A stretch of 64,000 bases of DNA, from NCBI RefSeq assembly GCF_000429005.1, contig NZ_AUBA01000016.1, positions 1-64,000 of the forward strand, given 5' to 3'. Shown here piece by piece: positions 16,396 to 23,860 of the stretch. Each line of letters opens with the position of its first letter. Position 1 is the stretch's first letter. The DNA is from Novosphingobium acidiphilum DSM 19966 (GTDB lineage: Bacteria; Pseudomonadota; Alphaproteobacteria; Sphingomonadales; Sphingomonadaceae). The notes under the pieces are model-generated. The model was given only the letters and a program-made list of their open reading frames with translations, had not been told where the DNA came from and did not search any database. A program made the position numbers and the translations under genes.

Positions 16396-17286
16396 TCAAC
16401 CGCGTTCGCGTTCCAGTGGATAGGTCCCCAAAATACGCAGGTTGTTTGCGAAAAACGCCAGTTCTTCCAATGACAGATCAAGCGGCCGTTCGCCCGGTTT
16501 GCCCACCACATCGCAAAAGAATGTGGTTGCCGAAAAGCTGGCACCTTGCTGATAGCTTTCCAGCTTGGTCATGTTGATGCCGTTTGTGGCAAAGCCGCCC
16601 AGCGCCTTGTACAGTGCAGCGGGTATGTTGCGCACTTCGAAAATGAACGTGGTGATCGCCTCGCCGGGGATGGTTGCCACATCAAGCGGTTTGCGCGCCA
16701 GCCGCACGAACCGGGTGGTATTGTCGTGCGTGTCTTCGACATTTTCCTCCACCACGTCGAGCCCGTAGAGTTCTGCCGCGATCATCGGCGCCAGCGCAGC
16801 GACGGCCGGATCGCCCAGTTCGGCAACAAACGCCGCCGCGCCCGCCGTATCGGCATGGCTCAACGGGGTAATCCCGCGCGTCCGCAGATAATGCCGCGAC
16901 TGGCCCAACGCCTGGGGGTGGCTGTATGCAGCGGTGAACGGGCCGCTGCCCAGCCCCATCAGGCAGTGGTGGATATCGAGAAAGTGTTCGCCCACGATCG
17001 ACAGCCCGGATTCGGGCAGCAGGAAATGGATGTCGGCAACGCGGCCGTGCTGCGAATTTTCGATCGGGATGATCGCACACCCCGCCCGGCCCTCGCGCAC
17101 CGCATCAAGCGCATCTTCGAAGCTGAAACAGGGCAGCGGCAGACCGTCCGGGACGGCCTCGATCGCCGCGCGATGCGAATTGGCACCGGGCGCGCCCTGA
17201 AACGCGACCGCACGGTCGGGCTCGGCTGCGGCAGCGACGGTCATCTGCTCGACAAGCGCGAGCGCGGGGGCGGGAAAACTGGCCAT
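16396..17286 (-). CDS. pheA: Prephenate dehydratase
   Basis: This 296-residue cytosolic enzyme converts prephenate to phenylpyruvate for phenylalanine synthesis. The catalytic domain holds VAFQGAPGANSHRAA (28-42), IPIENSQHGRV (74-84) and the conserved DNTTRFVRL (about 188-196). A C-terminal ACT domain (TTFIFEVRNIPAALYKALGG) gives feedback inhibition by phenylalanine. There is no chorismate mutase domain, so this is the monofunctional form usual in alphaproteobacteria. The start ATG gives MASFPAP; a purine-poor leader makes it slightly uncertain. Confidence 0.95.
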   Translation of the reverse strand: MASFPAPALALVEQMTVAAAAEPDRAVAFQGAPGANSHRAAIEAVPDGLPLPCFSFEDALDAVREGRAGCAIIPIENSQHGRVADIHFLLPESGLSIVGEHFLDIHHCLMGLGSGPFTAAYSHPQALGQSRHYLRTRGITPLSHADTAGAAAFVAELGDPAVAALAPMIAAELYGLDVVEENVEDTHDNTTRFVRLARKPLDVATIPGEAITTFIFEVRNIPAALYKALGGFATNGINMTKLESYQQGASFSATTFFCDVVGKPGERPLDLSLEELAFFANNLRILGTYPLERERG

Positions 17287-17606
17287 GGACCGACGCGATT
17301 AGGCCGGGGCAGCAGGTTCGACAAGCCCGTTGCGCCGGTGGCCTGCGTGAAAACGCCGCGCATCGTCGGGCATGATCGGCGCGTTCGTCTGCGGGCTGCC
17401 GCCGATCATCGCAAGGATCGGGCATTCGATGCCGCGGGCGCCGTGCGCTTACCGCATTGAAACCCTTTGCAGAGGGCCCGTCCGATCCGTGTGCAATCGC
17501 ACTTGCGCGGCTGCGGGGGGATCACTAGAGCGAACCGCAAATTCGAGGTGATCATCCTTCGAAAAATGCCGGTTCGGCACGCTTATTTTAGGATTCGGGG
17601 AAAGGC
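17287..17606. other. 320-base divergent intergenic region between pheA and the cytochrome c gene
   Basis: No coding frame is convincing. The right third holds a good promoter candidate for the cytochrome c gene. The pheA promoter must lie in the left part but is not obvious. Confidence 0.6.
17503..17531 (+). promoter_or_regulatory. Sigma70-type promoter candidate for the cytochrome c gene
   Basis: A TTGCGC -35 (17503-17508) and TAGAGC -10 (17526-17531) are separated by exactly 17 bases, 76 bases before the ATG. The same TAGAGC -10 with 17-base spacing occurs upstream of the gene at 50397. Confidence 0.55.
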
Positions 17607-18557
17607 ATGGACGACCGTTTTAACACTATCGCCGGTTGGGTCTTGTTTGGCGGTATCCTGGCGCTGGGGCTGAACAGCCTGTCGGGCCATTATTTCCTGG
17701 CTGACAAGCACGAACGTCCGGCAACCATGGGCTATGCCATTGCCGGCGCCGATGATGCGGCGGGCGGTGCGGCCGTCGCGGTCGAACCGATTGCCAACCG
17801 CCTGGCCAAGGCGGATGCCGCCAAGGGCGAGGCGATCTTTGCCAAGTGCAAGGCGTGCCACACCGTCGACCAGGGCGGCGCCAACGGCATTGGCCCCAAT
17901 CTGTGGGCTGTGATCGGCGATGCCATCGGCCAGGGCCGTGCCGGCTTTGCCTTTTCCGATTCGCTGAAAGGCAAATCGGGCAAGTGGGATTTCGCGACGC
18001 TCGACACCTGGCTGACCAACCCCAAGGCCTTTGCCGAAGGCACCAAGATGTCGTTTGCCGGGCTGACCAGCCCGGAAGATCGCGCCAACGTGATCCTGTA
18101 CCTGAACTCGAAGGGTTCGAACCTGCCGCTGCCGGCGCCGGTTGCCGCAGCCGCTGCACCCGCAGCCGGTGCGCCCACGACGGCGGTTGCCGCGATCGTC
18201 GGCGATGCGGCGGCGGGCGAAAAGGTCTTTGCCAAGTGCAAGTCCTGCCACACGATCGACCAGGGCGGCGCCAACGGCATCGGTCCCAATCTCTACGCCA
18301 TTGCCGGCGATGCCATTGCCGAAGGTCGGGGCGGATATGCCTTCTCCGATGCGCTGAAGGCGCACAAGGGCAACTGGGACGAGGCAACGCTGAACCAGTG
18401 GCTGTCGGGTCCTGCCAAGTTTGCCGCCGGCACCAAGATGAGCTTTGCCGGTCTCGACGATGCCAAGCAGCGCGCCGACGTGATCGCCTATCTCAATTCC
18501 AAGGGCGGCAAGCTGACTCTTGGGGCGGCTCCTGCCCCGGCGGCTGCAGCCAAGTAA
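17607..18557 (+). CDS. Membrane-anchored cytochrome c with two tandem class I domains
   Basis: This 316-residue protein has an uncleaved N-terminal TM anchor (about 9-28) and two cytochrome c domains. The first has CKACH at 81-85 and ligand Met148 (GTKMSF); the second has CKSCH at 211-215 and Met278 (GTKMSF). An Ala/Pro linker (175-200) joins them. It resembles CycM/c552-type cytochromes that carry electrons between the bc1 complex and terminal oxidase, but those normally have one haem. The two halves are strongly alike even at the DNA level around the haem sites, which indicates a recent internal duplication. GGGGAAAGGC precedes the ATG as ribosome-binding site. A strong terminator follows. 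Confidence 0.93.
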   Translation: MDDRFNTIAGWVLFGGILALGLNSLSGHYFLADKHERPATMGYAIAGADDAAGGAAVAVEPIANRLAKADAAKGEAIFAKCKACHTVDQGGANGIGPNLWAVIGDAIGQGRAGFAFSDSLKGKSGKWDFATLDTWLTNPKAFAEGTKMSFAGLTSPEDRANVILYLNSKGSNLPLPAPVAAAAAPAAGAPTTAVAAIVGDAAAGEKVFAKCKSCHTIDQGGANGIGPNLYAIAGDAIAEGRGGYAFSDALKAHKGNWDEATLNQWLSGPAKFAAGTKMSFAGLDDAKQRADVIAYLNSKGGKLTLGAAPAPAAAAK

Positions 18558-18578
18558 GCGCCTGCGGACAACGCCATG

Positions 18579-18608
18579 AAAAAGGGGGCGCCTGGCGCCC
18601 CCTTTTTT
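18579..18608 (+). terminator. Rho-independent terminator of the cytochrome c gene
   Basis: A GGGGGCGCC / GGCGCCCCC hairpin flanked by AAAA on the left and seven Ts on the right lies 22 bases after the stop codon. Confidence 0.93.
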
Positions 18609-18652
18609 TGTTGTGACGGGCCGTGCCCGCATGGCGCCTGATGGCGCACACG

Positions 18653-18691
18653 AAAAAACCCTCGGCACGTGTCGCTGACCGTGCCGAGGGT
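18653..18691 (-). terminator. Rho-independent terminator of ihfB
   Basis: ACCCTCGGCAC and GTGCCGAGGGT form an 11-bp stem with a 12-base loop. On the minus strand it is followed by six Ts (18653-18658 read AAAAAA on the plus strand). It sits 36 bases past the ihfB stop and is separate from the plus-strand terminator beside it. Confidence 0.92.
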
Positions 18692-18726
18692 CCTGATCGG
18701 TACCCGATAGGCCGTGAAAGGTCGGC

Positions 18727-19014
18727 CTATTCCTCGTCGGCGTTCAGGCGCACGCGCATTTCCTTGCCCGGCTTGAAATAGGGCACGCGCTTGCCCGGCA
18801 CATCGACATTTTCGCCGGTGCGCGGGTTGCGCCCTTTGCGCGGATCGCGCGTGCGGGTCGAAAATGCGCCAAAACCGCGCAGCTCGACGCGACCGCCATC
18901 GGCCAGCCGCTTGCCGATTTCGTCAAAGAACACTTCGACCACGCGTTCGATTTCTTCGCCGCGCATGTCCGGGCTTTCCTTGGCCAGCGCCTGCAGCAAT
19001 TCGGATCGTATCAT
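18727..19014 (-). CDS. ihfB: Integration host factor beta subunit
   Basis: This 95-residue DNA-bending protein carries the HU/IHF fold: N-terminal helices (MIRSELLQALAKESPDM, VVEVFFDEIGKRL) and the DNA-binding arm and signature FGAFSTRTRDPRKGRNPRTG, VPGKRVPYFKPGKEMR. The Arg-rich arm and length fit IHF beta better than HU. IHF bends DNA at promoters and recombination sites. The ATG at 19014 has GGAGGG about nine bases upstream, which fixes the start; upstream in-frame codons are non-coding. Here it stands alone, not next to rpsA as in many proteobacteria. Confidence 0.95.
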   Translation of the reverse strand: MIRSELLQALAKESPDMRGEEIERVVEVFFDEIGKRLADGGRVELRGFGAFSTRTRDPRKGRNPRTGENVDVPGKRVPYFKPGKEMRVRLNADEE

Positions 19015-19334
19015 CCGTCTGTCCCTCCACCGGATGCCATTGGCATCCCCCGTCTTTTCAGGAAAACCCTGTCCCCGGCACGGCGCCCCAATTCGCCCTG
19101 CCCTTGCGACAATGCCAGAGCGCCGCGCGCAAGACAATTGTGTCAAAGCCAAAAAGCGCCCGTTTTTGGGCGCGATTTGAACCGATTGGCCCGTTCTGCG
19201 ACATTTTCCGGGGTGATTTCGGCATATCCGGGCGGTTTGTCACAGACATTGCGCAATTTGCCCTTTGCCCGCAATCGCACCACCGTTAGGAGTCGCGCAA
19301 CGAACCGGCCACGACCGGACAGGAGAGCAAAGCC
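19015..19334. other. 320-base divergent region between ihfB and the peptide transporter
   Basis: No gene is evident. It contains a hairpin at 19156-19173 (GCGCCC, 6-base loop, GGGCGC) that on the minus strand is followed by five Ts, i.e. a terminator-like structure inside the ihfB leader, and a perfect palindrome ATTGCGCAAT at 19248-19257 on the transporter side. Promoters for both genes must lie here. Confidence 0.5.
19151..19173 (-). terminator. Terminator-like hairpin in the ihfB leader
   Basis: On the minus strand GCGCCC-AAAAAC-GGGCGC is followed by TTTTT. No minus-strand gene ends here; the nearest upstream minus-strand gene starts at 22982. The structure lies 137 bases before the ihfB start. 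It could be an attenuator or the end of an antisense transcript from the transporter region. Confidence 0.4.
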
Positions 19335-21125
19335 TTGAACACCCCGAATTCCGCGCCCGGTTTGCCCGCAACGAACCCCGAGCGCGACTGGTTTGGTCAA
19401 CCGCGCCAACTGGCCCGCCTGTTCACCACCGAAATGGGTGAACGCTTTGGTTTTTACGGCATGCGGGCGCTGCTGACGCTGTATCTGACGAAGCATTTCC
19501 TGTTCAGTGACCACACGACCAACGGGATTTATGGCGGGTTTACCGCGATGGTCTATCTGACCCCGCTGGCCGGCGGGCTGATCGCAGACCGCTATCTGGG
19601 CTCCAAGCGGTCGGTCAAATTCGGCGCTCTGGTCATGGCGCTGGGCTATTTCCTGCTGTGCTTCGGGGGCGATGCAGCCAGGCCCTGGGCGATGATCGAT
19701 GGCGTGCGCCATGATGTGGTACAGGAAAACGTGGCCGACCGGCCAACCTCGTCCGAGCACGAAAAGCGCTATGTCGTGATAGACCGGCAGAAACTGGCGA
19801 TCCATGGCGAAGCGGATGGTACGGTTTCGCTGGTGGCACCCGATGGCCACGTTGCGCAGCATGTTGCGGCCGATCAATTCCAGTCGGGCGGTGACCGGTC
19901 ATCGTGGATCACGCTGGTGGTCCTGCTGGCGATATCGCTGATTGCGGTGGGCAACGGGTTTTTCAAACCCAACATTTCGACCATGGTCGGCGAATTGTAC
20001 AAGCCGGGCGATACGCGCAAGGACGCTGGATTTACGATTTTTTACATGGGCATCAATCTGGGCGCCTGGTTTTCGCAGATGTTGTGCCCGATCCTGGCCG
20101 ATGTGGTCGGATGGTGGGCCGGGTTCCTGCTGGCAGCGATCGGCATGGTGGCGTCATGGGCGCTGATCCAGTTTGATGGCGGGCGGTTGACCCATTTCGG
20201 CAATCCGCCACCGGGACGGACCAGCGACCGGATCGTGCCGATCATCGTCGGCGCGATGGTTGCCGTGCCCCTGGTGATGCTGCTGTTCCAGAATTTGATG
20301 AGCGCGCCTTCCGCAGCGTCGGGCACCGGGGTCATCGGCTATGTCCTGGCGCTGCCGCTGATGGGCAAGCTGCTGTTCGGCACGTTCCTGATCTCGGTGC
20401 CCGGCATTCTGATCTATGCGGGGTTCACCGGCAATCGCGCCGAATTGCAGATGATGGTCGCCGCGATGATCCTGATCACCTTCAATGTCGTGTTCTGGAC
20501 TCTGTTCGAACAGGCGGGCAGTTCGCTGACGCTGTTTGCCGATCGCAACACCGATCTGCATATCATCGGCAATTTCAGCATTTCGGCGGCGCAGACCCAG
20601 GTGTTCAATTCGTTGTTCATCATCCTGTTGGCGCCGTTTGTATCGATGCTGTGGATCGCGCTGGGCCGTCGCGGGCTGGAACCGTCAACGCCTGTCAAGT
20701 TCGGCCTGGCGCTGGCGGGCGTGGGCGCGGGGTTCCTGTTTCTGGTGTGGGGCACGCACTTTGCCGATGGGGCGTTCAAGGTGTCGGTGTGGTGGCTGGC
20801 CGGGCTGTATCTGATTCACACGATTGCCGAACTGTGCATTTCGCCGGTCGGGCTCAGCATGATTACCAAGCTGTCGCTGGCGCGCATTGTCGGGCTGATG
20901 ATGGGGGTGTGGTTCCTGTCGATCGCGGTGGCGCAATATGTCGCCGGCGCCATCGCGCAAGTTGCCAGCGTCGATACGGTGGGCGGCGAAGTGACCAATC
21001 CCAAGCTCAGCCTCGACACGTATGTGCATGTGTTCACCACGATCGGCTGGGTGGCGGTGGGCATCGGTGCGTTGCTGTTGCTGCTGTCGTGGCCGATCAA
21101 ACGGTTGATGCATGGGGTAAACTGA
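19335..21125 (+). CDS. POT/PTR-family proton-coupled oligopeptide transporter
   Basis: This 596-residue inner-membrane transporter (about 14 TM) imports di- and tripeptides with protons. The family motif TTEMGERFGFYGMRALL (residues 31-47, the ExxER motif) and the PTR signature around GFFKPNISTMVGELY ... DAGFTIFYMGINLGAWFSQ are clear. A hydrophilic insert of about 80 residues (GGDAARPWAMIDG to GGDRSS) between TM segments 3 and 4 is longer than in the E. coli Dtp proteins. The start is a TTG at 19335 with AGGAGAG eight bases upstream; no ATG precedes the ExxER motif, so the TTG is well supported. Confidence 0.93.
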   Translation: MNTPNSAPGLPATNPERDWFGQPRQLARLFTTEMGERFGFYGMRALLTLYLTKHFLFSDHTTNGIYGGFTAMVYLTPLAGGLIADRYLGSKRSVKFGALVMALGYFLLCFGGDAARPWAMIDGVRHDVVQENVADRPTSSEHEKRYVVIDRQKLAIHGEADGTVSLVAPDGHVAQHVAADQFQSGGDRSSWITLVVLLAISLIAVGNGFFKPNISTMVGELYKPGDTRKDAGFTIFYMGINLGAWFSQMLCPILADVVGWWAGFLLAAIGMVASWALIQFDGGRLTHFGNPPPGRTSDRIVPIIVGAMVAVPLVMLLFQNLMSAPSAASGTGVIGYVLALPLMGKLLFGTFLISVPGILIYAGFTGNRAELQMMVAAMILITFNVVFWTLFEQAGSSLTLFADRNTDLHIIGNFSISAAQTQVFNSLFIILLAPFVSMLWIALGRRGLEPSTPVKFGLALAGVGAGFLFLVWGTHFADGAFKVSVWWLAGLYLIHTIAELCISPVGLSMITKLSLARIVGLMMGVWFLSIAVAQYVAGAIAQVASVDTVGGEVTNPKLSLDTYVHVFTTIGWVAVGIGALLLLLSWPIKRLMHGVN

Positions 21126-21146
21126 GCATCCGCGCGCGTCACTGGC

Positions 21147-21167
21147 CCGTAATAGGTCATATTACGG
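21147..21167. promoter_or_regulatory. Perfect inverted repeat, operator-like
   Basis: CCGTAATA (21147-21154) and TATTACGG (21160-21167) flank the 5-base spacer GGTCA. It lies 22 bases after the transporter stop and 107 bases before nnrU. The size and symmetry fit a dimeric repressor or activator site acting on nnrU; the spacing is not the FNR/NnrR TTGAT-N4-ATCAA type. Confidence 0.5.
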
Positions 21168-21273
21168 ACACAATTGGTTTGGACCTCGCAGGGGGACGCG
21201 GTTAAACCCGATAAACTCAATTTAACGTTCCGGTCTTGTGGGGGGCCGTGAGCCGGGCGGGTGATAACAGGAA

Positions 21274-21966
21274 ATGCCGGTTGAACTTGTTGCGCTGCTG
21301 ATTGTTGTGGTTGTCTTCGTGGCCAGCCATTTCCTGCTTTCCCACCCGTTGCGCGCGCCGCTTGTGCGCCTGTTCGGTCGATCCGGGTTTGTGGTGGTCT
21401 ATTCGACGATCGCGCTTGTCCTGCTGATCCTGATTGCCGTGGCTTATCACGCGGCCCCGCATGGCCCGGCGCTTTGGTCCGCAGACAACCTGGCGCTCCA
21501 GTTGGTATTCGATGGGATCAGCTATTTTGCCGTGGTGCTGTTGCTCGGTTCGTTGATCGACAATCCTGCGCTGGTCGGTGCCGATATGGTGGCGCTGTCG
21601 ACCCGGCCGCCCTCGGGCGCATTTCTGATCACACGGCATCCGATGATGTTTGCGATCGCGCTCTTGTCCGGTGCAGAGATCCTGTTGATACCCTCGGCGC
21701 GCAACGCGATCAGCTGTACCGGCCTGATCGTGCTGGCACTGGTCGGCGCGCGCCTGCAGGACAGCAAGAAGCTGGCCCAATCGCGCCGCGAATGGGGGAT
21801 GTGGGTCAGTCGCACCCGGTTCTGGCCCAATCTGCGGCGGTTTGGCGCGCTTGGCCCGATCTGGGCCTATGCCATGCCGGTGTGGGTGCTGTTGACCTGG
21901 ATTCAGGTGCGCACCACCTTTGCGCTCAGCGGGGTGTGGTATGTCTTTCCCGGGCTGAACTACTGA
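21274..21966 (+). CDS. NnrU-family membrane protein
   Basis: The 230-residue product has six or so TM segments and NnrU features: VFVASHFLLSHPLRAPLV at the N-terminus and LITRHPMMFAIALLSGAEIL at about 117-136, a His-containing motif shared with the wider ICMT/NnrU superfamily. NnrU was named for nitric-oxide metabolism genes in Rhodobacter, but many homologues occur without denitrification genes; none are present here. The C-terminal extension (WVSRTRFWPNL onward) is a little longer than the core family. It converges on the oxidoreductase gene with a two-base gap. Confidence 0.88.
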   Translation: MPVELVALLIVVVVFVASHFLLSHPLRAPLVRLFGRSGFVVVYSTIALVLLILIAVAYHAAPHGPALWSADNLALQLVFDGISYFAVVLLLGSLIDNPALVGADMVALSTRPPSGAFLITRHPMMFAIALLSGAEILLIPSARNAISCTGLIVLALVGARLQDSKKLAQSRREWGMWVSRTRFWPNLRRFGALGPIWAYAMPVWVLLTWIQVRTTFALSGVWYVFPGLNY

Positions 21967-21968
21967 CG

Positions 21969-22982
21969 TTACAGCGTGATCACCACTTTGCCGAACAGAT
22001 CGGGCGAGGATTGATAGGCCCATGCGGCGTGCGCCTGCTCGATCGCAAAGCGTTGGTCGATCACCGGTTTGATCGCGTGCGCATCGACATGCGCATTCAG
22101 CCCCTGCGCCATCGCCTTTGATCCGACGAAAATCCCGCGGATCGACGCGCCCTTGAACATCAGGCCATGCGGGTTGGTGTTGCCTTCGCGAGTCAGCACG
22201 CCGATCAGTGCGATTTCCCCGGCAAAGCCCACCGCCGCGATCGATTGCGCCAAAGTGCCCGCACCGCCGACTTCGACGACGTGATCGATCCCGCCGGTCA
22301 ACTGCGAGGCTTGCGCGCCCCAATCGGGGGTGGCGCGGTAATTGATCACATGATCGGCACCCAGCGCCCTGACCCGTTCCAGCTTGGCATCGCTTGACGA
22401 TGTTGCGACCACGACTGCGCCTGCGGCCTTGGCGATCTGCAACGCCAGCAGCGACACGCCGCCGGTGCCCAGCACCAGCACGCTTTCGCCGGCCTGCAAC
22501 GGGCGGGGCCCGGCCATCAGCGCGTTCCATGCGGTGACCCCGGCGCAGGGCAGGCAGGCGGCCTGCTCAAAGCTCAGGCTGTCGGCGATACGCACCACGC
22601 CGTGCGCAGGCAGCGCAACCAGATCCTGCAGCATTCCCGGCGCGCCGGCCGCGCCCAGCGCCGGGCCAACCCCGGGCGAGGGCGGGCCATCGATCCAGTT
22701 CTGGAAAAACAGCCCGGCCACCCGGTCGCCGATGGCAAAACCCGAAACCCCTTCGCCCAGCGCAACGATTTCGCCTGCACCGTCGGACAGGGGCACCGTA
22801 TCGCTGGCCACCGGGCCACCCATATACAACCCCAGCGGAATGGCCTGATCGCGATAGTTGATCGAACAGGCGCGCACCCGCACCAGCACTTCACCGGGCG
22901 CAGGTGCGGGATCGGGCGCATCGCGCAGCTGCAAACCGTCGAGCGAAGTCGACCCCTGGGCAATCATCCACTGGCGCATCAT
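21969..22982 (-). CDS. Zinc-independent NAD(P)-dependent alcohol dehydrogenase / quinone oxidoreductase-like protein
   Basis: This 337-residue MDR-superfamily enzyme has an N-terminal GroES-like domain (PGEVLVRVRACSINYRDQAI) without the zinc-binding Cys/His set. A Rossmann domain follows with VLVLGTGGVSLLALQIAKAAG (around 165-185) and GADHVINY. It probably reduces quinones or enals with NADPH. Two ATGs (22982 and 22979) are possible; GGGAGA lies just upstream of both. It follows the SOD gene on the same strand and is preceded by a long hairpin, so regulation may be separate from SOD. Confidence 0.85.
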   Translation of the reverse strand: MMRQWMIAQGSTSLDGLQLRDAPDPAPAPGEVLVRVRACSINYRDQAIPLGLYMGGPVASDTVPLSDGAGEIVALGEGVSGFAIGDRVAGLFFQNWIDGPPSPGVGPALGAAGAPGMLQDLVALPAHGVVRIADSLSFEQAACLPCAGVTAWNALMAGPRPLQAGESVLVLGTGGVSLLALQIAKAAGAVVVATSSSDAKLERVRALGADHVINYRATPDWGAQASQLTGGIDHVVEVGGAGTLAQSIAAVGFAGEIALIGVLTREGNTNPHGLMFKGASIRGIFVGSKAMAQGLNAHVDAHAIKPVIDQRFAIEQAHAAWAYQSSPDLFGKVVITL

Positions 22983-23000
22983 GTCTCTCCCAGCCTCTTC

Positions 23001-23037
23001 GGGCAAATATCGTACGCAACACCTACGATAATTGCCC
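23001..23037. promoter_or_regulatory. Long imperfect inverted repeat upstream of the oxidoreductase gene
   Basis: GGGCAAATATCGTA (23001-23014) pairs with TACGATAATTGCCC (23024-23037) at 13 of 14 positions around a 9-base spacer. It lies 18 bases before the oxidoreductase start (minus strand) and 27 bases after the SOD stop. No T-run follows it. The position and the TATCGTA / TACGATA core suggest an operator, or a hairpin tuning read-through from SOD. Confidence 0.5.
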
Positions 23038-23064
23038 GGAGAGACCTAGTGGAGAAATGACGCG

Positions 23065-23766
23065 TCAGGTCATGAAACGTTGCGACGCTCCGGCCCAGTC
23101 GAGCAGCGGCACAACCGCACCGACATAGTCGCCACGGCGATTCTGTTCGTCGAGGTAATAGGCATGTTCCCACACATCGATCACCAGCAGCGGTGTGTGG
23201 CCGCTGGTCACCGGGGTGCCGGCGTTCGATGTGGTGACCACGGTCAGCTTGCCCGCCTTGGCCGCCAGCCAGGCCCAGCCGCTGCCGAACTGGCTGGTTG
23301 CGGCCTTGGCCAGTTCGGCCTCGAGCGCGGTCTTGCTGCCGAAATCGCGGGCAATCGCGGCCAACAACACATCCGACGGCGCGCTGCCACCCGGCGTCAG
23401 GCTTTGCCAATACAGATTGTGGTTCAGCGCCTGCGCCGCGTTGTTGAAAATCGCGCGCGCATCGACTTTGTCGGCCGTGGCCAGGACCACCTCTTCCAGC
23501 GTGGCCGTGGCCAGCGGCGATCCGGCCACCAGCTTGGCCAGATTGGTGAAATAGCCCTTGTGGTGCTTGTTGTAGTGGAAATCGACGGTACGTGCAGAGA
23601 TCGCAGGCGCCAGCGCGTCGGGCGCATAGGGCAGCGGCGGCTGCGTCTGCGGCGATCGGCCGATCGTGGCGGTGGCGGCGCGTGCGGGCGCGGCGCCGGC
23701 GGCGAGTGCCACACCGCCGACAGCGACGGCCGCGCGCAGGATATCGCGGCGATTGGTGGTTTCCAT
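23065..23766 (-). CDS. Fe-type superoxide dismutase with twin-arginine signal
   Basis: The 233-residue product starts with a Tat signal (NRRDILRAAVAVGGVALAAG, residues 5-24), so it should be exported folded and metal-loaded. The mature enzyme has the Fe/Mn-SOD metal ligands: His in FHYNKHHKGY, His in ALNHNLYW, and Asp and His in IDVWEHAYYLDEQNRRGDYV. It dismutates superoxide outside the cytoplasm. Most Fe-SODs are cytosolic, so the Tat signal is notable. The first ATG at 23766 gives METTNRRD. Confidence 0.93.
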   Translation of the reverse strand: METTNRRDILRAAVAVGGVALAAGAAPARAATATIGRSPQTQPPLPYAPDALAPAISARTVDFHYNKHHKGYFTNLAKLVAGSPLATATLEEVVLATADKVDARAIFNNAAQALNHNLYWQSLTPGGSAPSDVLLAAIARDFGSKTALEAELAKAATSQFGSGWAWLAAKAGKLTVVTTSNAGTPVTSGHTPLLVIDVWEHAYYLDEQNRRGDYVGAVVPLLDWAGASQRFMT

Positions 23767-23860
23767 GGTTGGGTAACTCCGGTCTGATGGCGCTGACAGG
23801 GATCATACCCACGGCACCTGACGTGCGCATCATGCCATGTCGGGCACACGCCGCATAGCG

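Noticed and set aside
21147..21167. FNR/NnrR-type site for nnrU
   Set aside because: The repeat CCGTAATA/TATTACGG does not contain TTGAT or ATCAA half-sites.
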